A stretch of DNA of 64,000 bases, taken from NCBI GenBank assembly GCA_038087015.1, contig JASBNA010000007.1:558001-622000 (forward strand), read 5' to 3'. Below the pieces are notes generated by a model, which saw only the letters and a program-made list of their open reading frames with translations, did not search any database and was not told the DNA's origin. Source of the DNA: Cerrena zonata (Eukaryota > Basidiomycota > Agaricomycetes > Polyporales > Cerrenaceae). Shown here piece by piece: positions 1 to 12,675 of this stretch (positions within the stretch are counted from its first letter, which is position 1; each line of letters opens with the position of its first letter). The position numbers and the translations under genes were made by a program.

Positions 1-495
1 TTTTGTGCCTTTTTTCTCGTAGACTCGGGACAATTCCAAACTGTGCAGAAAGCCCTTGTATTATCCTCATTGTGCTTCAATCTTGACAAACATAGGTACC
101 CAGAACTTTCTCTGGAATTATCCCAGTATGACCGTCTCACGTCTATTCATTTCCCTACCCAAACACGAGGGACGGCAGACGGCCGTTGTCTAAGTTTACT
201 TCGGACGAACATATTTCCAACGCGGGGTCCCTCCTATCGGTGATAAACAGAACCTGTCAGATAGTTCTAGCCTAAGTACAGCCAACCGCGGACTTGTTGG
301 TGTTACTAGACGCGCCGGGTAGGTGATACAATCTGATCAACGGTACCCACATGTTCATTATTCTGATCTCGGCTGCTAGAAATGGTCCAGTTCTATTCGC
401 ACCAGTGGCACTTTCCCCAAACAACGGATGCCTTGATCAATTTTTGGTTCAGAACCTTGCTGGAGGAAACACGTAGAAGTCCTTCCAACCATCGC

Positions 496-539
496 TACCA
501 CCACCACCACCACCACCACCACCACCACCACCACCACCA
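496..539. repeat. CAC trinucleotide microsatellite
   Basis: An uninterrupted run of about 14 CAC/ACC units. In one plus frame it reads as polyhistidine, but nothing around it supports a histidine-rich protein, so it is treated as a simple repeat. Confidence 0.9.
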
Positions 540-560
540 TTTTCATCCCCCCCTCACGAG

Positions 561-1281
561 TATGACAACAGAGTCTGCGGCCGTTTTGGTCAACTGCCCG
601 CGCTCCTCTGCCGTACTGGGGACGATCAAGTATGGACCCCCCTCAGTTTTATCCTGTTCAGATTTATTCACGAAGGCACCTATGTAGATCGTCTCATATT
701 TTTGATGATTCCACCGACGCCGACGCCTCTTCCAAGTCCACAGACTCGGGGCCTGACGTTGAAACCACTCTCACAGTAGAAGTCTGCGAAAAGGAGCCCG
801 AGTTAGGTCTACCGTTAGTCTCCAAATTCCCTTCTCCGTATATACACTTGTACTGAATGTTGCTGTTAGCAATGTTTGCCTAGTTTGCGCCCAGCCACAC
901 ACTCCTCGGCCTTCTAGAAAGGTGCACGTGTGCTGGACTCGGACCAGGTAAGTGCCTTTTTTTCGGACTGCAAAGCGAGTAAAGTTAACAACCTTCTCTG
1001 GTATCACCCTCAGAGAGGAACAAGCAGACCTTCCGGCCGTAGGTGCTCCACCTACTCCTCCTCCCACACCGACGACACCGACACCCCCTTCTCTTCCTTC
1101 TCAAACCAACAACTCTCAAGCCGCAGCGAAAAAGACCCGGCCCTTCGGCTGGCTTCCTTGCCCTAGAGATATCTTCAAGCTCCTCAAGGTCGACCTCAAA
1201 CGAGGCACGTTGGTCACAGTGCCACACGACGTACAGGAGGAAGTCACTCCGCCTCTGACCTCACGATTCTCGCTCGACTGA
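561..1281 (+). CDS. Possible small multi-exon gene with proline-rich C-terminus, unresolved
   Basis: I do not recognise this gene. A good donor (GTAAGT at 948) and an acceptor near 1013 join an open plus-strand frame running from about 766 to 947 onto a second segment that stops at 1281. The joined product has a hydrophobic stretch (about 22 residues, codons near 825-885), a short basic segment (PRPSRK), then a Pro/Thr-rich run (PPTPPPTPTTPTPP) and a charged C-terminus. The start is not resolved; the ATG at 561 is only one candidate. The order of hydrophobic, basic and proline-rich segments resembles the small single-pass proteins found elsewhere in the window, but the intron that splits their membrane helix is not evident here. 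It could also be a decayed gene. Confidence 0.3.
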
Positions 1282-2467
1282 GATTATGTCGTAAACTCGC
1301 TATCTTATGAGACTATTGTTACACTCGCTTTTGTACTATCCGCACCTGTTGTTGTCACCTTAAAATAGAGAATTGCTTCTCTACTATTTTCTACCAGCGT
1401 GTTGCGATGCAACCGATCTTCAAGCCTCCCCAACGGGCAAAACTCACAAGCCACAACGTGGTATGCTTGTTGTCATCAACAACGCCGTATTAATTCTTCC
1501 TCTGGCACGGATGACTTTAACAAGGGACTAGCTAATATCTTCTTTTACTATAGTCAACCCTCAAAGCACTTCATATATAGGGCGGACAAAGACGAAGTTG
1601 GACTGGGACATTACACTAGAAAAAATACCCCCAACCCTAAGTAGACAGGCCCAACCCCTCGGTATAAGCGCAGTAATGGGCTCTCTACAACAGTGCGCTC
1701 AACAAAAGTTACACGCAGTCCCGACTCGAATCACTTACCAATTTCAGGTTCCGGTGCATGTAATACTGCAACAGACCCACTACTACCGTCCCTCTCCGCA
1801 TGAACACACCGACTCGGACCAGCATCGTCCATAATTATGCCACCATGAAATGTGAACAATGTCGGACAAGAGGATATCAATGACACCTCATGATCATGCC
1901 AAGTCTATGGGAGGACGCCAATGATCAGTAAGTTAAGATAGGCTTTGTCTCCGCATCTCAACGTGTTCCCACTCGTGTTGCCAGTTCGTTGACGGATTAA
2001 GGATAGGCTCGGCACTGTAACATCAGGGCGTGCCCTCGATTACCCATTCGACGAAATGGCCGCTATCAATGGCCACAAGCACGCGAGCCCTCTGATGCTC
2101 GGTCATAGAGCTAGTGTAGATTTAGCGGCACTATGTCCTCTTATGAATGGACGTACTGATGATGCCTTCGGAGACTTTCGAAGCGTCCTGCTGTGTTCCT
2201 GCGGCAGGGTCCATAGACAAGCTTGGCAAGATCTGATCGGGGACCTTGGAAATCGGCCGGTCTCGTAGTCGCTATTACAATAATCTGAGACCGATACTTA
2301 CTCTCGGGGCGTTGCGACAAAAGTCACTGCAAACAAACATTGAAGAAGGAGAATATATCCAAATCCGGCAAGATAGTTTCCTTTCTTAGAATAAATGTCC
2401 AAATATGGTAATGACATCGCACCTAGGCACAGGAGTTTCGTGTAAATACATCAAACAGGGTTCCTCC
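1282..2467. other. Intergenic, no gene seen
   Basis: About 1.2 kb without a frame that looks coding. Short open frames are present but have no recognisable domain or consistent splice signals. Confidence 0.5.
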
Positions 2468-3997
2468 TCAATCACACGGTGATACAGAAACATGCTCCCG
2501 AATCCAATTTGCAGTCGGTTCAGAAGCATTCCACAGAGGGTCTAGCCTTGGAAGCCTCCAACTAACGTCCGCATCTTCTAGTGGGAAAAGACACAATGCA
2601 GCCAATGACAGGTATGTGTGATAGGGATCTGAGCGGTATAATTTGAAATCAATCGAGTGGATCAAGTTTGAGAGCTCACTTACCAGGGCGATCGTCGGGA
2701 TCTTTGCTAATACCTCCAAACTTGAATTGGCATCTAGCAAGGAACGAAGCAAGGGAAGCCTTATCGACTGTATCCCCCACTCCCAGAATCTGGAACCGTC
2801 ATCAGTAGAATATTATCGTGAGGAACTTGAGTTTACGTACTTGGAGTGATGCTCCACACCAGAAACAGTAACAGGCATCTGCAAGTTTATTCGTCCTTCC
2901 TGAGAACCCACCGGCGGGTGCTTGGTTCTGCACGAGCCATCGGATCAAGCGGTGACGCTCCGATGAAGTAATATAGGAGTTTGCGTTTTCTGTGACTGTT
3001 GCAGAAGGTGCTAAATAAAGGGATGCAAGAGCGCAATACGTGGTACCTCCTGTTGGACCATCATCAATGGGATCCTTGACTATAAACTATGAATCTACCT
3101 AGAGCCTCTCCTGTAGGTTGCTGTCCATATCCGCCCTCATGACTCTAATTACACAAAGTTAGTCTCGAGTGATTATATGCGAGCTGTGAATCTTACAAAG
3201 CATCGTTGAATGTAGGCAACAGCACGATCGACCTTGATTCCAGACCAGTCACCTAGCATACTGCTAATAGCGAAGGCGCAGTACACTTGGCGAAGGTCTG
3301 CTTCACCTCCCTCGGGGAAGGATGTGAAACTAATTCGAGGAAATGTTTTAGATCTCATAGCGCGACGGAAGAGTTAGTTAACACCAACCTACCATCCTCC
3401 CGCTGGCATGATCCAAGAAAGCGGATGATTCCCTTACGGTCAAGTTGTGTGAAGTCATCCCGAAGGATAGCAAGGGTGAGTATAGCGGTGTAAGTCATGA
3501 TCAAGTGTGGTGTATCAAATTTGGAATATTCGTCTTGCATCTAATAGTGTCCATGTTACCATTGAGAGGACTTGAAAGAGACTTATATTTACCGTGTCAT
3601 TTGGACTTTCAGCAGTCATATATGAGCTAGGTTTGAAGCCTGTACCATACACGCCTCCTGCAACGGTTGGGGTAAGTCACAAAATTAGAAATATGTGCAA
3701 GGGAAAGAACAGACAGACTTGTTTGTTGTTGCCAAAGCCACTCACGCCAGCTTTGTCTTTCCTCTTCTTTTGTTTTTTCGTCGATTAATCCGAGTAAATC
3801 GAGAGTACCCAGACAATAGAACCCAATGGCCAACCTAGAGGAGGTTCGTTATTCATTCCACTCAAGGCTATCAGATAACAATCTCACCGCGATGCATCAA
3901 TATGCGCATGTGATGAAGGCAGCGCAGACAAACATCGATTACAATGACCTGCGTGGGCTACTCTAGCAAGTTTGGGCAAAGGAGGTAATGATGACAT
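2468..3997 (-). CDS. CDC43: Protein geranylgeranyltransferase type I, beta subunit
   Basis: Catalytic beta subunit that, with the alpha subunit Ram2, attaches geranylgeranyl to CaaL-type C-termini of Rho/Cdc42-like GTPases in the cytosol. At least seven exons read on the minus strand. The start ATG at 3997 gives MSSLPPLPKLARV, followed by RCLSALPSSH, which matches the family N-terminus (RCLQVLPERY in mammals). Later blocks are FYCLGTLDLLG, the prenyltransferase repeat HLIMTYTAILTLAILRDD, FPEGGEADLRQVYCA, EGGYGQ, GGTTYCALASLYLAP and GGFSGRTNKLADACYCFWCG. The zinc ligands are visible: Asp and Cys in ADACY, and His in DPYHTYLSLAALCL of the last exon. The C-terminus is typical (LDPLWNASEPT). Exon edges fit short introns such as GTGAGATTG at the end of exon 1. 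No break is seen, so the gene appears intact. Farnesyltransferase beta is excluded by the length and the GGTase-I-like C-terminus. Confidence 0.93.
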
Positions 3998-4741
3998 GAA
4001 TGAGAGACCTATGTGCAATCTCGCAATTTCAGTGTATAGGTTCGGATCTCAGTGGATCTCGAATGGGACTCTAGGTAAGATATCGCGATGGCGTTGGAGT
4101 TCATCCAGTACAGTCCTCAGCGCTTACTGTACCCGTTTATTGCAAGTTTGCCGATGTGGCAGTGACGATTTTGATGACCGTATGTTTGTCATTCCTGGTG
4201 AGCCGGTGGTTGGGGAAAGGATGGCAACTTGACCCTATTGCAACTATGCATCAAGTACCATAATATCCATGTCCAGATATATTGCTCAGAGGTTACTCGG
4301 TTGAACACTCATCAATATCACGTATTTTTTCGAGTCTTGCACCTTCAACTTGAGGTTGGCATGATGGCAGCTCCTTCGACTCATATAGTAGTTTCCATAA
4401 GCACAAAATAACGTATAGTAATACATCTTAGTTTCTCAATTGCTATAAAATTGCGAAGCATGTAAGGATATGCGGATGTGTGTCTTATGACCAGAATCAA
4501 TAGCAGTGGCCTCGAGATGCTTACACCGTGGATTCAACCCAAGGCTACTTGTTTCCCCCAAAATATAGCAAGAGTTTTCAGTTTTATTTCTTGCGAGAAC
4601 AATGTCGTCCATACCAATACTTAGGTAGGTGAACACGTGGTAGTCGTAGGTAACTGCCCCGTTCATAGCCTCAGCCTAATAACTATTAGAGCTGAAATCG
4701 ATTTTTATTGCTTTAACTCAACTCCTCTCTCTTGTTTAGCC
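3998..4741. other. Intergenic region between divergent genes
   Basis: About 740 bases separating the minus-strand GGTase-I beta start from the plus-strand membrane protein start at 4742, so it probably holds both promoters. No clear TATA box or RNA gene was recognised. Confidence 0.5.
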
Positions 4742-5327
4742 ATGGCACCCAGCCCTTCACACGCTGACATCTCTGAATCTGATATCCAGAAGGATACAAC
4801 GACCGGAGTGTCTACATGTCAAAACATCACAGACTTACAACTGCTTGATACCGTCGCTAGTGGTATTAATGAAGCCAAAGACGTTGTCGTTATAGCTGCA
4901 TGCGCTATAGTAGCACTCCGTGAGTATGAGTGATTTACATCCAGAGTCTGCCAGACTAATATCCGCCGTAGTCGTTGCGGTCGGTGCAATCAAGATGGTA
5001 GTCGTCTGTACTCAACGCCGTCACGACATCGAGAACATAATGAGGACTGGAGCCCATAGGCGGCAAGACTTTCCCATCCCTCATTTATTTCGTCATCATT
5101 TCCCCTTCTATGTGCAATGGGAGCGTAGCGAGGCGATGGTCGTTGTTTTACCCGACATTCACTCGTTGGTCCACTTTCGAATGTTTGGTTCTCGAGTCGG
5201 TAGGCCCGCAAACGCACATCAACCGATGGTTACGGTCGCACACACGATGGAAAATGGTGATCATGGTGAGGATAGGTATGCGGATCCGCTAGAAAGGCCG
5301 AGAATGTCTGTGCTCGAGTTAGGTTGA
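4742..5327 (+). CDS. Small single-pass membrane protein, helix split by a phase-1 intron
   Basis: Unrecognised 177-residue protein with two exons, 4742-4919 and 4972-5327. The 52-base intron has a consensus donor (GTGAGT) and ends CCGTAG. The start is MAPSPSHADISESD. An N-terminal segment of about 45 polar residues precedes one hydrophobic helix (VVVIAACAIVAL joined to LVAVGAIKMVVV), and the intron falls at phase 1 inside this helix. The tail begins with CTQRRH, so it is basic just after the helix and predicted cytosolic, and is rich in His, Arg and Met. Unspliced, the upper frame stops soon after the intron begins, which supports the splice. It has the architecture of the cluster at 12-17.7 kb but lacks a PPxY motif. 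Function unknown. Confidence 0.62.
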
Positions 5328-5520
5328 AGTGTGATGTTGTGCTGGTACTGAGAGTATGACGTCTTACCTCCATATTAGGGTGCTGACTAAGAGTATCTAT
5401 ATTTGACATTATGGGCGGTTGTATATGTGGTTCACTAAATACTTGCGGATTAACGTAACTTGCAAAGAGGCAACCATCACATATCACAAATGAAACATAA
5501 ACTACAGCAAAAAGATGAGC

Positions 5521-8500
5521 TCAGGTACTAAATGTGAAAGTGGCTTCTCGAATGCGAAGTTTAACGCTCCGTTCCGCTGGCCACTCGAATCGTACAAGTT
5601 GGAATGTATCCAATAGAGACATGTGTGCTGTAACAGAGGGTTCAGTGGACGGCGTTCGTTTTTAGAATAATCATATCTTACCATCATCGCCGATAGCATA
5701 ATTAAGAGTCTTGAAGGGTTCCGATCCACCATGACCTTGTCTTGGAGGCGCTCCAGGATTGAAAAAGCTACTGAAGCTTGTCCCAACCTTCCAAACAAGA
5801 ACGACTGATTCTTCCAAGGACAATGTCACTAGCCGCCTTCCATCTGGGGAGAAACTGCATGCAGTGGTTCGCTTCTTGTGTCCTTCAAGAACGTATAGCC
5901 GAGTAGCAGTTTTGAGATCGTACATGATCACTGCTCCTTCGCTTGTCCCTACAGCCAGACGTTGACTACCCATGTGGAAGTCGATTGTGGGAAAACTAGC
6001 CGCTGGTTAGAAAAGGTCTCATAAAAATCTCAAGAATACGCTACCTTTGTACAACATGTCCTAGGATTTCAGTTGCAGAATCCAAAACAGCATCGCGACT
6101 AGCTGTAGAGTTAGGATCAAGCGATTTGACCACTGCTTCGACAAGACGCGGAAGATTGCTATAAAGAATGAGTGGTTTCTACATGATAGGAGAAGTCAGG
6201 TTGTGTTGCACCACGATGTTGACTACTGACCTTTCGAATCAAAAATACAACAAGCTGCATAATGGATTTCCTGTGTTGAACGTTGCGGGGTTGGAGAATA
6301 TCCATTGACAACGTGGTCATAAATAGCGGTGTATTGGCCGATGCGATATGAAGAACGGCCGTGCGCGCAAGTTGACCCACATTATGGACTGATATAGTCT
6401 CCTTCCGAATAGATGTCGCCAGCGTGAAGAATGCTCTCAGCATTTGGACAACATCAACGTATTGCTGCCAGATTGCAAAGCCAAGAGAACCCAAATCGAT
6501 GGCAAGAGCACGATATGGTGAGAGTTCGTCATGAAGATAGTGGGCGATTGATTTGGCGATATCCGTTAGTTGGCTGCGGGAGGTCAGTTGCGTTGCTACC
6601 ACCAAATCCAAATGGAGATCTATCTAACCTGGTGGGAAGTAAAGTATAACGGCTGATAGCTATATGTCCGCAGATGAACAGCGCCATTGCACTCGAAAGT
6701 CGCTGACTTCGTGGTTCTGTTTGCTGTGATGGAACTGGTACCGAGTTGATCAGCGCTATATGTGAAAATAATTCCTTTCTTTGGAGACGTACGGTATGGA
6801 TGCCACGCATCGACGATTCGGGTGATATTATCATCGGACACGCCGGCGATTCCGGCCTCACAAAGAAGATATGCTGCATGCCGCAGAGTATTAGCTGTAT
6901 GATGATCAGCATGGGTAGAATCGATGAGGAGACAATCAAATGCTTACCTGGAGTCTCAAGCCAGATACGTGCCAACACAGGTAGACTTGGGGACTGGAAA
7001 GAGTCACCCACAAGCTGACCCAGGGCGGTAGTGTAGAACGTTATCACTGTCTCGACATCGGGAGAATCCACTTACAAGTGAGAAGTGTAAGAGATCAGAT
7101 GGAAATAAGAAGAGGCTATACCAACTTACCTTCGTAATGAAGCAGTACCTGCAATAGTGCAATGAGAGCTGTTGCTCGCCGAGCAGAGACCTCCGGTGAT
7201 ATGCACCACACAGACCGGGAATCATTATCTGCATATAAGGTTGCAATATTCTGACTAAATGCCACGACGTAAGGCTCCTAGGTGGTGATTGATGGAACTG
7301 CCTGGCCACGTACGTGTGGATCCCGATGTTAACCGGGTGCTTTGGCACTTTCAACAGGTCAACACAGATTCGATCGATATTTGGATCCAGCCCCGGAGTA
7401 AGCAAGAATGATATAATCGTCCGTACTTCTTCGGCGTTGGAAGGTAGCGCCACATTGGCATTCACTATCGTGCCTTTGATTCCTTGGGGGGAGACGCCAA
7501 GGCCAAGTCGAACAAGGAAGGTCTCGACGTTGACTATTAATGTAGATGCTATATCAAAAAGTAAGCATGCTATGTCATGGGATAAACGCTAGTAAACCCT
7601 ACCCCCATCTCTGGATCTGCACGCGTTTGGCAATGCTGAGATTGGAAGCGCGTTATGATCAGACGATGGGACATTACATATGGTCCTGCAACATGTTAGC
7701 CGACTACTTGAAATAATTATAACTCGATAAGCATTTACCATTCAAACCAGCCACCCCCACCAACTAGCTCGTCTGCCTTAGGCCAGGTAAGGGAACGCCA
7801 AAGTTCACCCGTTTTAGTGTCCCAAAGACGAGCGCGGCCATCCATGTAGTACAGCAATATATTATCTTCTCCTAAACATATCTTCATTAAAGAAGATGTA
7901 GAAGGCGGTATCAGATACAGGCTGTGTGAGCGTATTAGCATACGTATCCACCTCTCTAAGATAATCACGTACAATTGATACTCATCCAACGCTATTACAG
8001 CGACTGATCCGTCTTCCGATATGGCTAGAATACAGCCTTTCAGATGGCTCTCATCCCCCGGTACAACGACTTTGGATAGGGGTTGGAGGAATAGAGTCCA
8101 ACGCGCCAGCAGTTTTAAGGTTCTGCGATAGCAATCCCTCAAGTTAGTTTCCAAATATCCAGGTATGGACAAAGGATAGAATAGTACCGAAGATCCCACA
8201 TCGCGATCCCGCCATCATCTGCACCGCCAATGAGAAGGTCCTGGTTTGTTCTTGTGTTGGAGATATAATGTAGAGTAATAATGGCTCCTGACAGTGGCAG
8301 GTCGGACTTCATTTTGGACCCCTCTGGGCTGTGCGTGACGAGGTCGCGGAGTGAAGATCGGCAGATAAGACCATCACCTGTTTAAGGAGAATTAGCTTAG
8401 AGTGGCACTGTAGGAAAGAAAATTGAGTACTATATCCGGCAATAATATCGTCCATCTCCAGTGGCAGCATGACCGATATTTGGGGAGGCTCTGATGCTGT

Positions 8501-10724
8501 ATCTTTGGAGCTAACAGCACTCCATAAGGTATACGATACCGTCTGGGCGGCGGAATCATTAAAGTTTGTATGCTCCAATCTCCGCCTTCCTCGCTTTATT
8601 CGAGTTGATAGGATATGTCCTGCTGGCGTTATAGTATATGCTTCGGAAGGCAACAAGGTGGCAGAATGTATCAGGTGGGGTCTTGATCATAATCAGCGCA
8701 GAACGATCATAACGCATCAGTATACGTACTGTAGGTGATGGACAGGTGGCTGAAACGATCCAATGGAAACGAAGTCGTTATTTTGGTCTACAGGCAAAAG
8801 CTTGTATAATTGAGCCCGTTCCTAAATTTCCAATTGTAAACATAAGGACAGTAGGTGACCAAGAGAACCCACTTACCCTCAAGAGAACAGTAAACGAGTC
8901 TGGATGGTTCCATTTTACAAATGATATATCGCTCAGAGGGTGTACGAACAGGTTGCGAAAATCGTCTCCGGTAGACTCGATTCCCTAGATGCAGAATCAA
9001 CAACGGGACCACACTATCGGTCATATTTGGCCGTACCAGTAATTGAGAAGGTGTCCATACTAACGCCCGCCATCCCCTTGTAATGGGGTGGATACACGTA
9101 CCTACTACAGGGTCTTCTAGCGGAAGATGAGCAATCTCGATTTCTTCCTCCAGCTTGGTGACGTCCGGTTCGTTCGCAGCCGGGGAATTAGAAATGAGGT
9201 TTTCCGTCGAAAGTGACATTAGTGTTTTGAATGCATTAGGCAGTGGTAAATGCACGTTCGAAGAAGTCTTGGGTGCCTCTATGATGGGAACAGGTTTTGG
9301 AGTTTCTGGTAGAGCAAGGCGCCGTTTTACAAGCCGATTTCCCGATGTTATGTACAATAACTCGAGCTTCTCTGTGTCAATCCCCGGTCAAGTGGCGACT
9401 CTAGATACGAGTATACTGATGTCTTACCAGAAATCATCTGCCAACTGAGCGTCCCTTGTTTCGCAAAGATACAGGAATCAATTATAATATCGAGTCCGAT
9501 ATCGTCACACTGAACTTGCTCCGGTATACGAAGCTCGAAGATCACGATTCTAGTTCTATCTTCGTCTTCATCACCGTTGTCAGTAGCTGATGCAGTGAAT
9601 GTGGGCTCTGGGATAGCTGTGGCTAGGATAAGTTGCTTCTTCACGAGCGGAAATTAGATCAATTAACTGGAAAGTTTGATGAAGAACGTACATCAGGAAG
9701 ATCGAGAGTGTGGATGGAATCCCATGTCCAAAGGACCTCACCAAAGACTGAGGCCTTGTTAGTGGGTAAACTGGCGCTGCCTATATTGAATCCGGCGGTA
9801 CACGAGCCATCCTCCGAGGATAATATATCTAGATACCTAGATGATATGTAAGAACCTTGTAATCGGTTATTTGGTATAGGTCGCGTACCCTGATCGGCGG
9901 AGACAAGCTAAGAAGCAACCACCGTGTATAGCTTGTATGCCAGTTATAGTTTGACTCGGACCAGGAGAAGGCGAAAAGACATGACATGATAATGTCAAGG
10001 ATCCATTCGTTATACTGTCCGCATGCTGTGATACAGATAATGGTAGAGCAGGAGATGGAGGAGAGTCTAGCGAGATGGAAGATGCAGCAGAGAGTGTCGT
10101 AGATAGAAGTGTCCGCGAGCCAGAGCGACGTTTCTGGGATCGGTTGCTTCTTGGAGTGGATGGTGCAGAATCGACGGTATTTGGAGTGTCAATCAAGGAA
10201 CGTAAATCGACAGAGGGCCTATCTTTGCGGCTTTTGCCCTTCAAAAGGTCTTTAAGTTTCTCGGGCTCTTCATCATAGTCTACAGAAGTCTTTGGTGCCT
10301 CCGCTTGTTCAGTCGTAACCCCAGACACGACCCGTGACTTCGACGGCTGGAAGAATGCAAAGCTAGGTGATGCCGGCGACGAGGAGCGAGCGTGCTTGAT
10401 ACCCAACCCGTGATATATCATAGGGCTGGGTGACCTCGAATGTTGTGCAGAGTCAGAGGGAGGGGGGGCAGTAACTTCAATATGCTCAGGTCTTCTGCGA
10501 GACCGGAAAAGGAACAGTGTGCCATTCGCACCACAAAGGGCGACTCCAGATGGAAACTCCGGCCTTTTGCCATGAGAGTGAGAGTCACCTCTGTTTGATG
10601 TCGCGTGGACTGAATTCCAGCTAATCAAACTTGAGATACTGGTGTCTGACGCACTCGCTTCCACCGGACGAGTAGAAACGCTTGCATTGGGGACCAGAGT
10701 GATGGTGAGCGTATTGATTGACAT
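5521..10724 (-). CDS. WDR7 / rabconnectin-3 beta-like WD40 protein
   Basis: Large multi-exon WD40 protein, estimated at well over 1,300 residues. The family (WDR7 with DMXL in animals) supports V-ATPase assembly and vesicle acidification. The start ATG at 10724 opens an exon with MSINTLTITLVPNAS and a long Ser/Pro-rich insertion with basic patches (QKRRSGSR). Middle exons carry WD repeats such as DGRARLWDTKTGELWRSL near 7,800. The 6,160-7,070 region encodes the helical section typical of WDR7 (YRALAIDLGSLGFAIWQQYV, VGQLARTAVLHIASA). The C-terminal WD repeats are strong: RLAVGTSEGAVIMYDLKTAT and GHKKRTTACSFSPDGRRLV. A last intron at about 5,630-5,690 joins IGDD to AHMSLLDTFQLVRFEW and the stop at 5521-5523. 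No frameshift is seen, but many exon edges are inferred. The Ser-rich insertion in the N-terminal part is fungal in character. Confidence 0.85.
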
Positions 10725-12134
10725 TAAGACTGCCGAGCGGGAGGTTGTGAAGTGGTTGAGTTTGTGATTAATGAGACATTAGCTTAAGTGATGACGAGGT
10801 TGGATTCCAACTTCAGTTGGTCTTGCAATTCGCTGTTGTCACGGTGATGAATCAAGGTATGCCTACAACCAAATTCCGAGTTTAGTTTTCCGGTACATTC
10901 GATTCTTTGGCGTTACATTACTTACTCAGAGATGGATCCGAGGTTCCAAAGCTAAGTGTCCAGATTACAGTAATGTATGAAGCGACCAGTACGGTAGTAG
11001 AAACTCGGAACGCCGGATATGACATTTAGATTAGATTAGATTTTAGATTGATCCTCGTGACAGAGTGTGACAGCCAGACAAGTCCAAACCGTGACTCCGG
11101 GGATATTATATGGAACATTAATTTATTATATCCATATAGCATCTCTTCACATAGTACTCTCATGATCAAATATCGGTATTGCCTTGTAACAGTATTGTAA
11201 TAGGGTTAGGAACCTTAACCTTCAGACCGCCGCGTGAGTTGTTCACCACTTATCTCAAATGGCGGAACTAAACCTCAGGCTTCTGGTCAGAAAGGATAAA
11301 CAAGTTCTGTAATCTACTGATACCGCAGCGTTCACCGGCATTGACCCTGGAGTAACAACAAAATCGTCGATTCTCCACAGACTTGAGATCTGAGCGATGC
11401 GGGAGATAAATTTTCTCTGTCAGTTGCAGTGCCTGACGTGATCGCTGCAATGACAATGTCGCCTGCTGGTCGCGAACCAATGCCGGCCTCAAGAGCGTAG
11501 CACCACGGTCAGTGATGATGCATGATGTTGAGATCATGTGTTATACGGTCCTGGAAATGATAATAGTGATCGCATTCAAGTTCTCTCTCTTCGAGTAATT
11601 CCATGGAATTTTGCCACTGCCGTGGTAATAGGCCATGAGAACCACAAGTCAAAACTGCCACTAAGTACTATCATCACGAGAAGGATTACTGCATTGCCAA
11701 GCTGTCGAGACGCGTAGCACCGCACCCCAGCGGAGACCTGTTTTGGTTCAATCTCGATCATATTCATCGAACGCGCCATCACAGCAGTTGCCTCTCAGAA
11801 GACTTGCAATGGAGGATGCTATCCTCGATTCCAATCTGACCTGACCTGGACGCAACCAGAATGTTCTAATGCCAAATTATTATGTGTGACTAATTTTAAT
11901 CTTAGAATTGTTCAATCACACCGCCAGCAGACCTTCCGTTATCCGAAGTGGTAACGACCCCTTCCCAAGAACTCAATAATGATGATTATACCACTCATGG
12001 GATCTCCTATTAGGTTTCGACAGGTTCTTCAGCTCGTAATTTGGCTCATATGTATTATGAATCTCCATCCTATTCATATCTGACAAAGGGACCTCGGGAT
12101 GAACGCTCGGTCATCACATACTAGGATTGAAGCC
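10725..12134. other. Intergenic region
   Basis: About 1.4 kb between the WDR7-like start and the next plus-strand gene. It contains a short TTAGA pentamer repeat at 11026-11040. An 89-codon minus frame at 11268-11537 has no recognisable domain. Confidence 0.5.
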
Positions 12135-12145
12135 TTTATAAAAGG
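12135..12145 (+). promoter_or_regulatory. Probable TATA box
   Basis: TTTATAAAAGG lies 42 bases before the ATG at 12187. The spacing suits a transcript starting shortly before that ATG and argues against the upstream ATG at 12099. Confidence 0.5.
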
Positions 12146-12186
12146 TTGCAGCTTGCAATATCCTAGGAACACCTTCGATTCACAGG

Positions 12187-12675
12187 ATGCATTCCTTCAA
12201 CACAGTATTTTCCTTAATATTGTCCTACGTGCAGTCAGACCTAGAAGAGGGAGGATCGTCGCATCGTGTTCGATCTGTACCGCTGATCGCATTGGCATCT
12301 GCTCTTATTTGTGAGTTTCTCTACTGGGCTCCCGTACTTATTAATTTTCTCCGTACAGTTATCTCCACTGTCGTTATCGCAAGTTATTGTATCTTAATAA
12401 GGGTACCAACAAGAAGGACCGATTACTCTCAAGTCGTGCCCTGGTACCATGACTTGCGAGCACGCTTTGGCCACATTCCTCGCATAAGGAATTCACCGAC
12501 TCCCCTTCCTTTACACACGCACCCTTCCGCCGCTCTTCCTGCGACCAACCTGCCGTGTTACCCACCACCCTCATATGGCGATCCTCGCGCCAATCTATCA
12601 TATGACACCACAGATGTTCATACCAACATAGCTCTGTTATCTCCTGAATCATCGAATAGAACGTTCTCGCTTTAG
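12187..12675 (+). CDS. Small single-pass membrane protein with PPxY motif
   Basis: Unrecognised 146-residue protein. Exons 12187-12310 and 12359-12675 flank a 48-base intron (GTGAGT...CCGTACAG) that splits the membrane helix at phase 1: VPLIALASALI before and FISTVVIASYCILI after. The N-terminus is short and contains DLEEGGSS; the helix is followed by RVPTRRTDYS, so the positive-inside rule puts the tail in the cytosol. The tail is Pro-rich and carries CYPPPSYGDP, a PPxY-type WW-domain ligand. A TATA-like box lies 42 bases upstream of the start. First of four like-oriented genes of this type within 5.5 kb. PPxY membrane proteins in yeast (Bsd2, Sna3) act as Rsp5 ubiquitin-ligase adaptors; that role is only inferred here. 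Confidence 0.62.
   Translation: MHSFNTVFSLILSYVQSDLEEGGSSHRVRSVPLIALASALICEFLYWAPVLINFLRTVISTVVIASYCILIRVPTRRTDYSQVVPWYHDLRARFGHIPRIRNSPTPLPLHTHPSAALPATNLPCYPPPSYGDPRANLSYDTTDVHTNIALLSPESSNRTFSL

Noticed and set aside
382..687. Frame encoding a polyhistidine run
   Set aside because: The run comes from a CAC microsatellite; no surrounding domain or splice context supports a histidine-rich protein.
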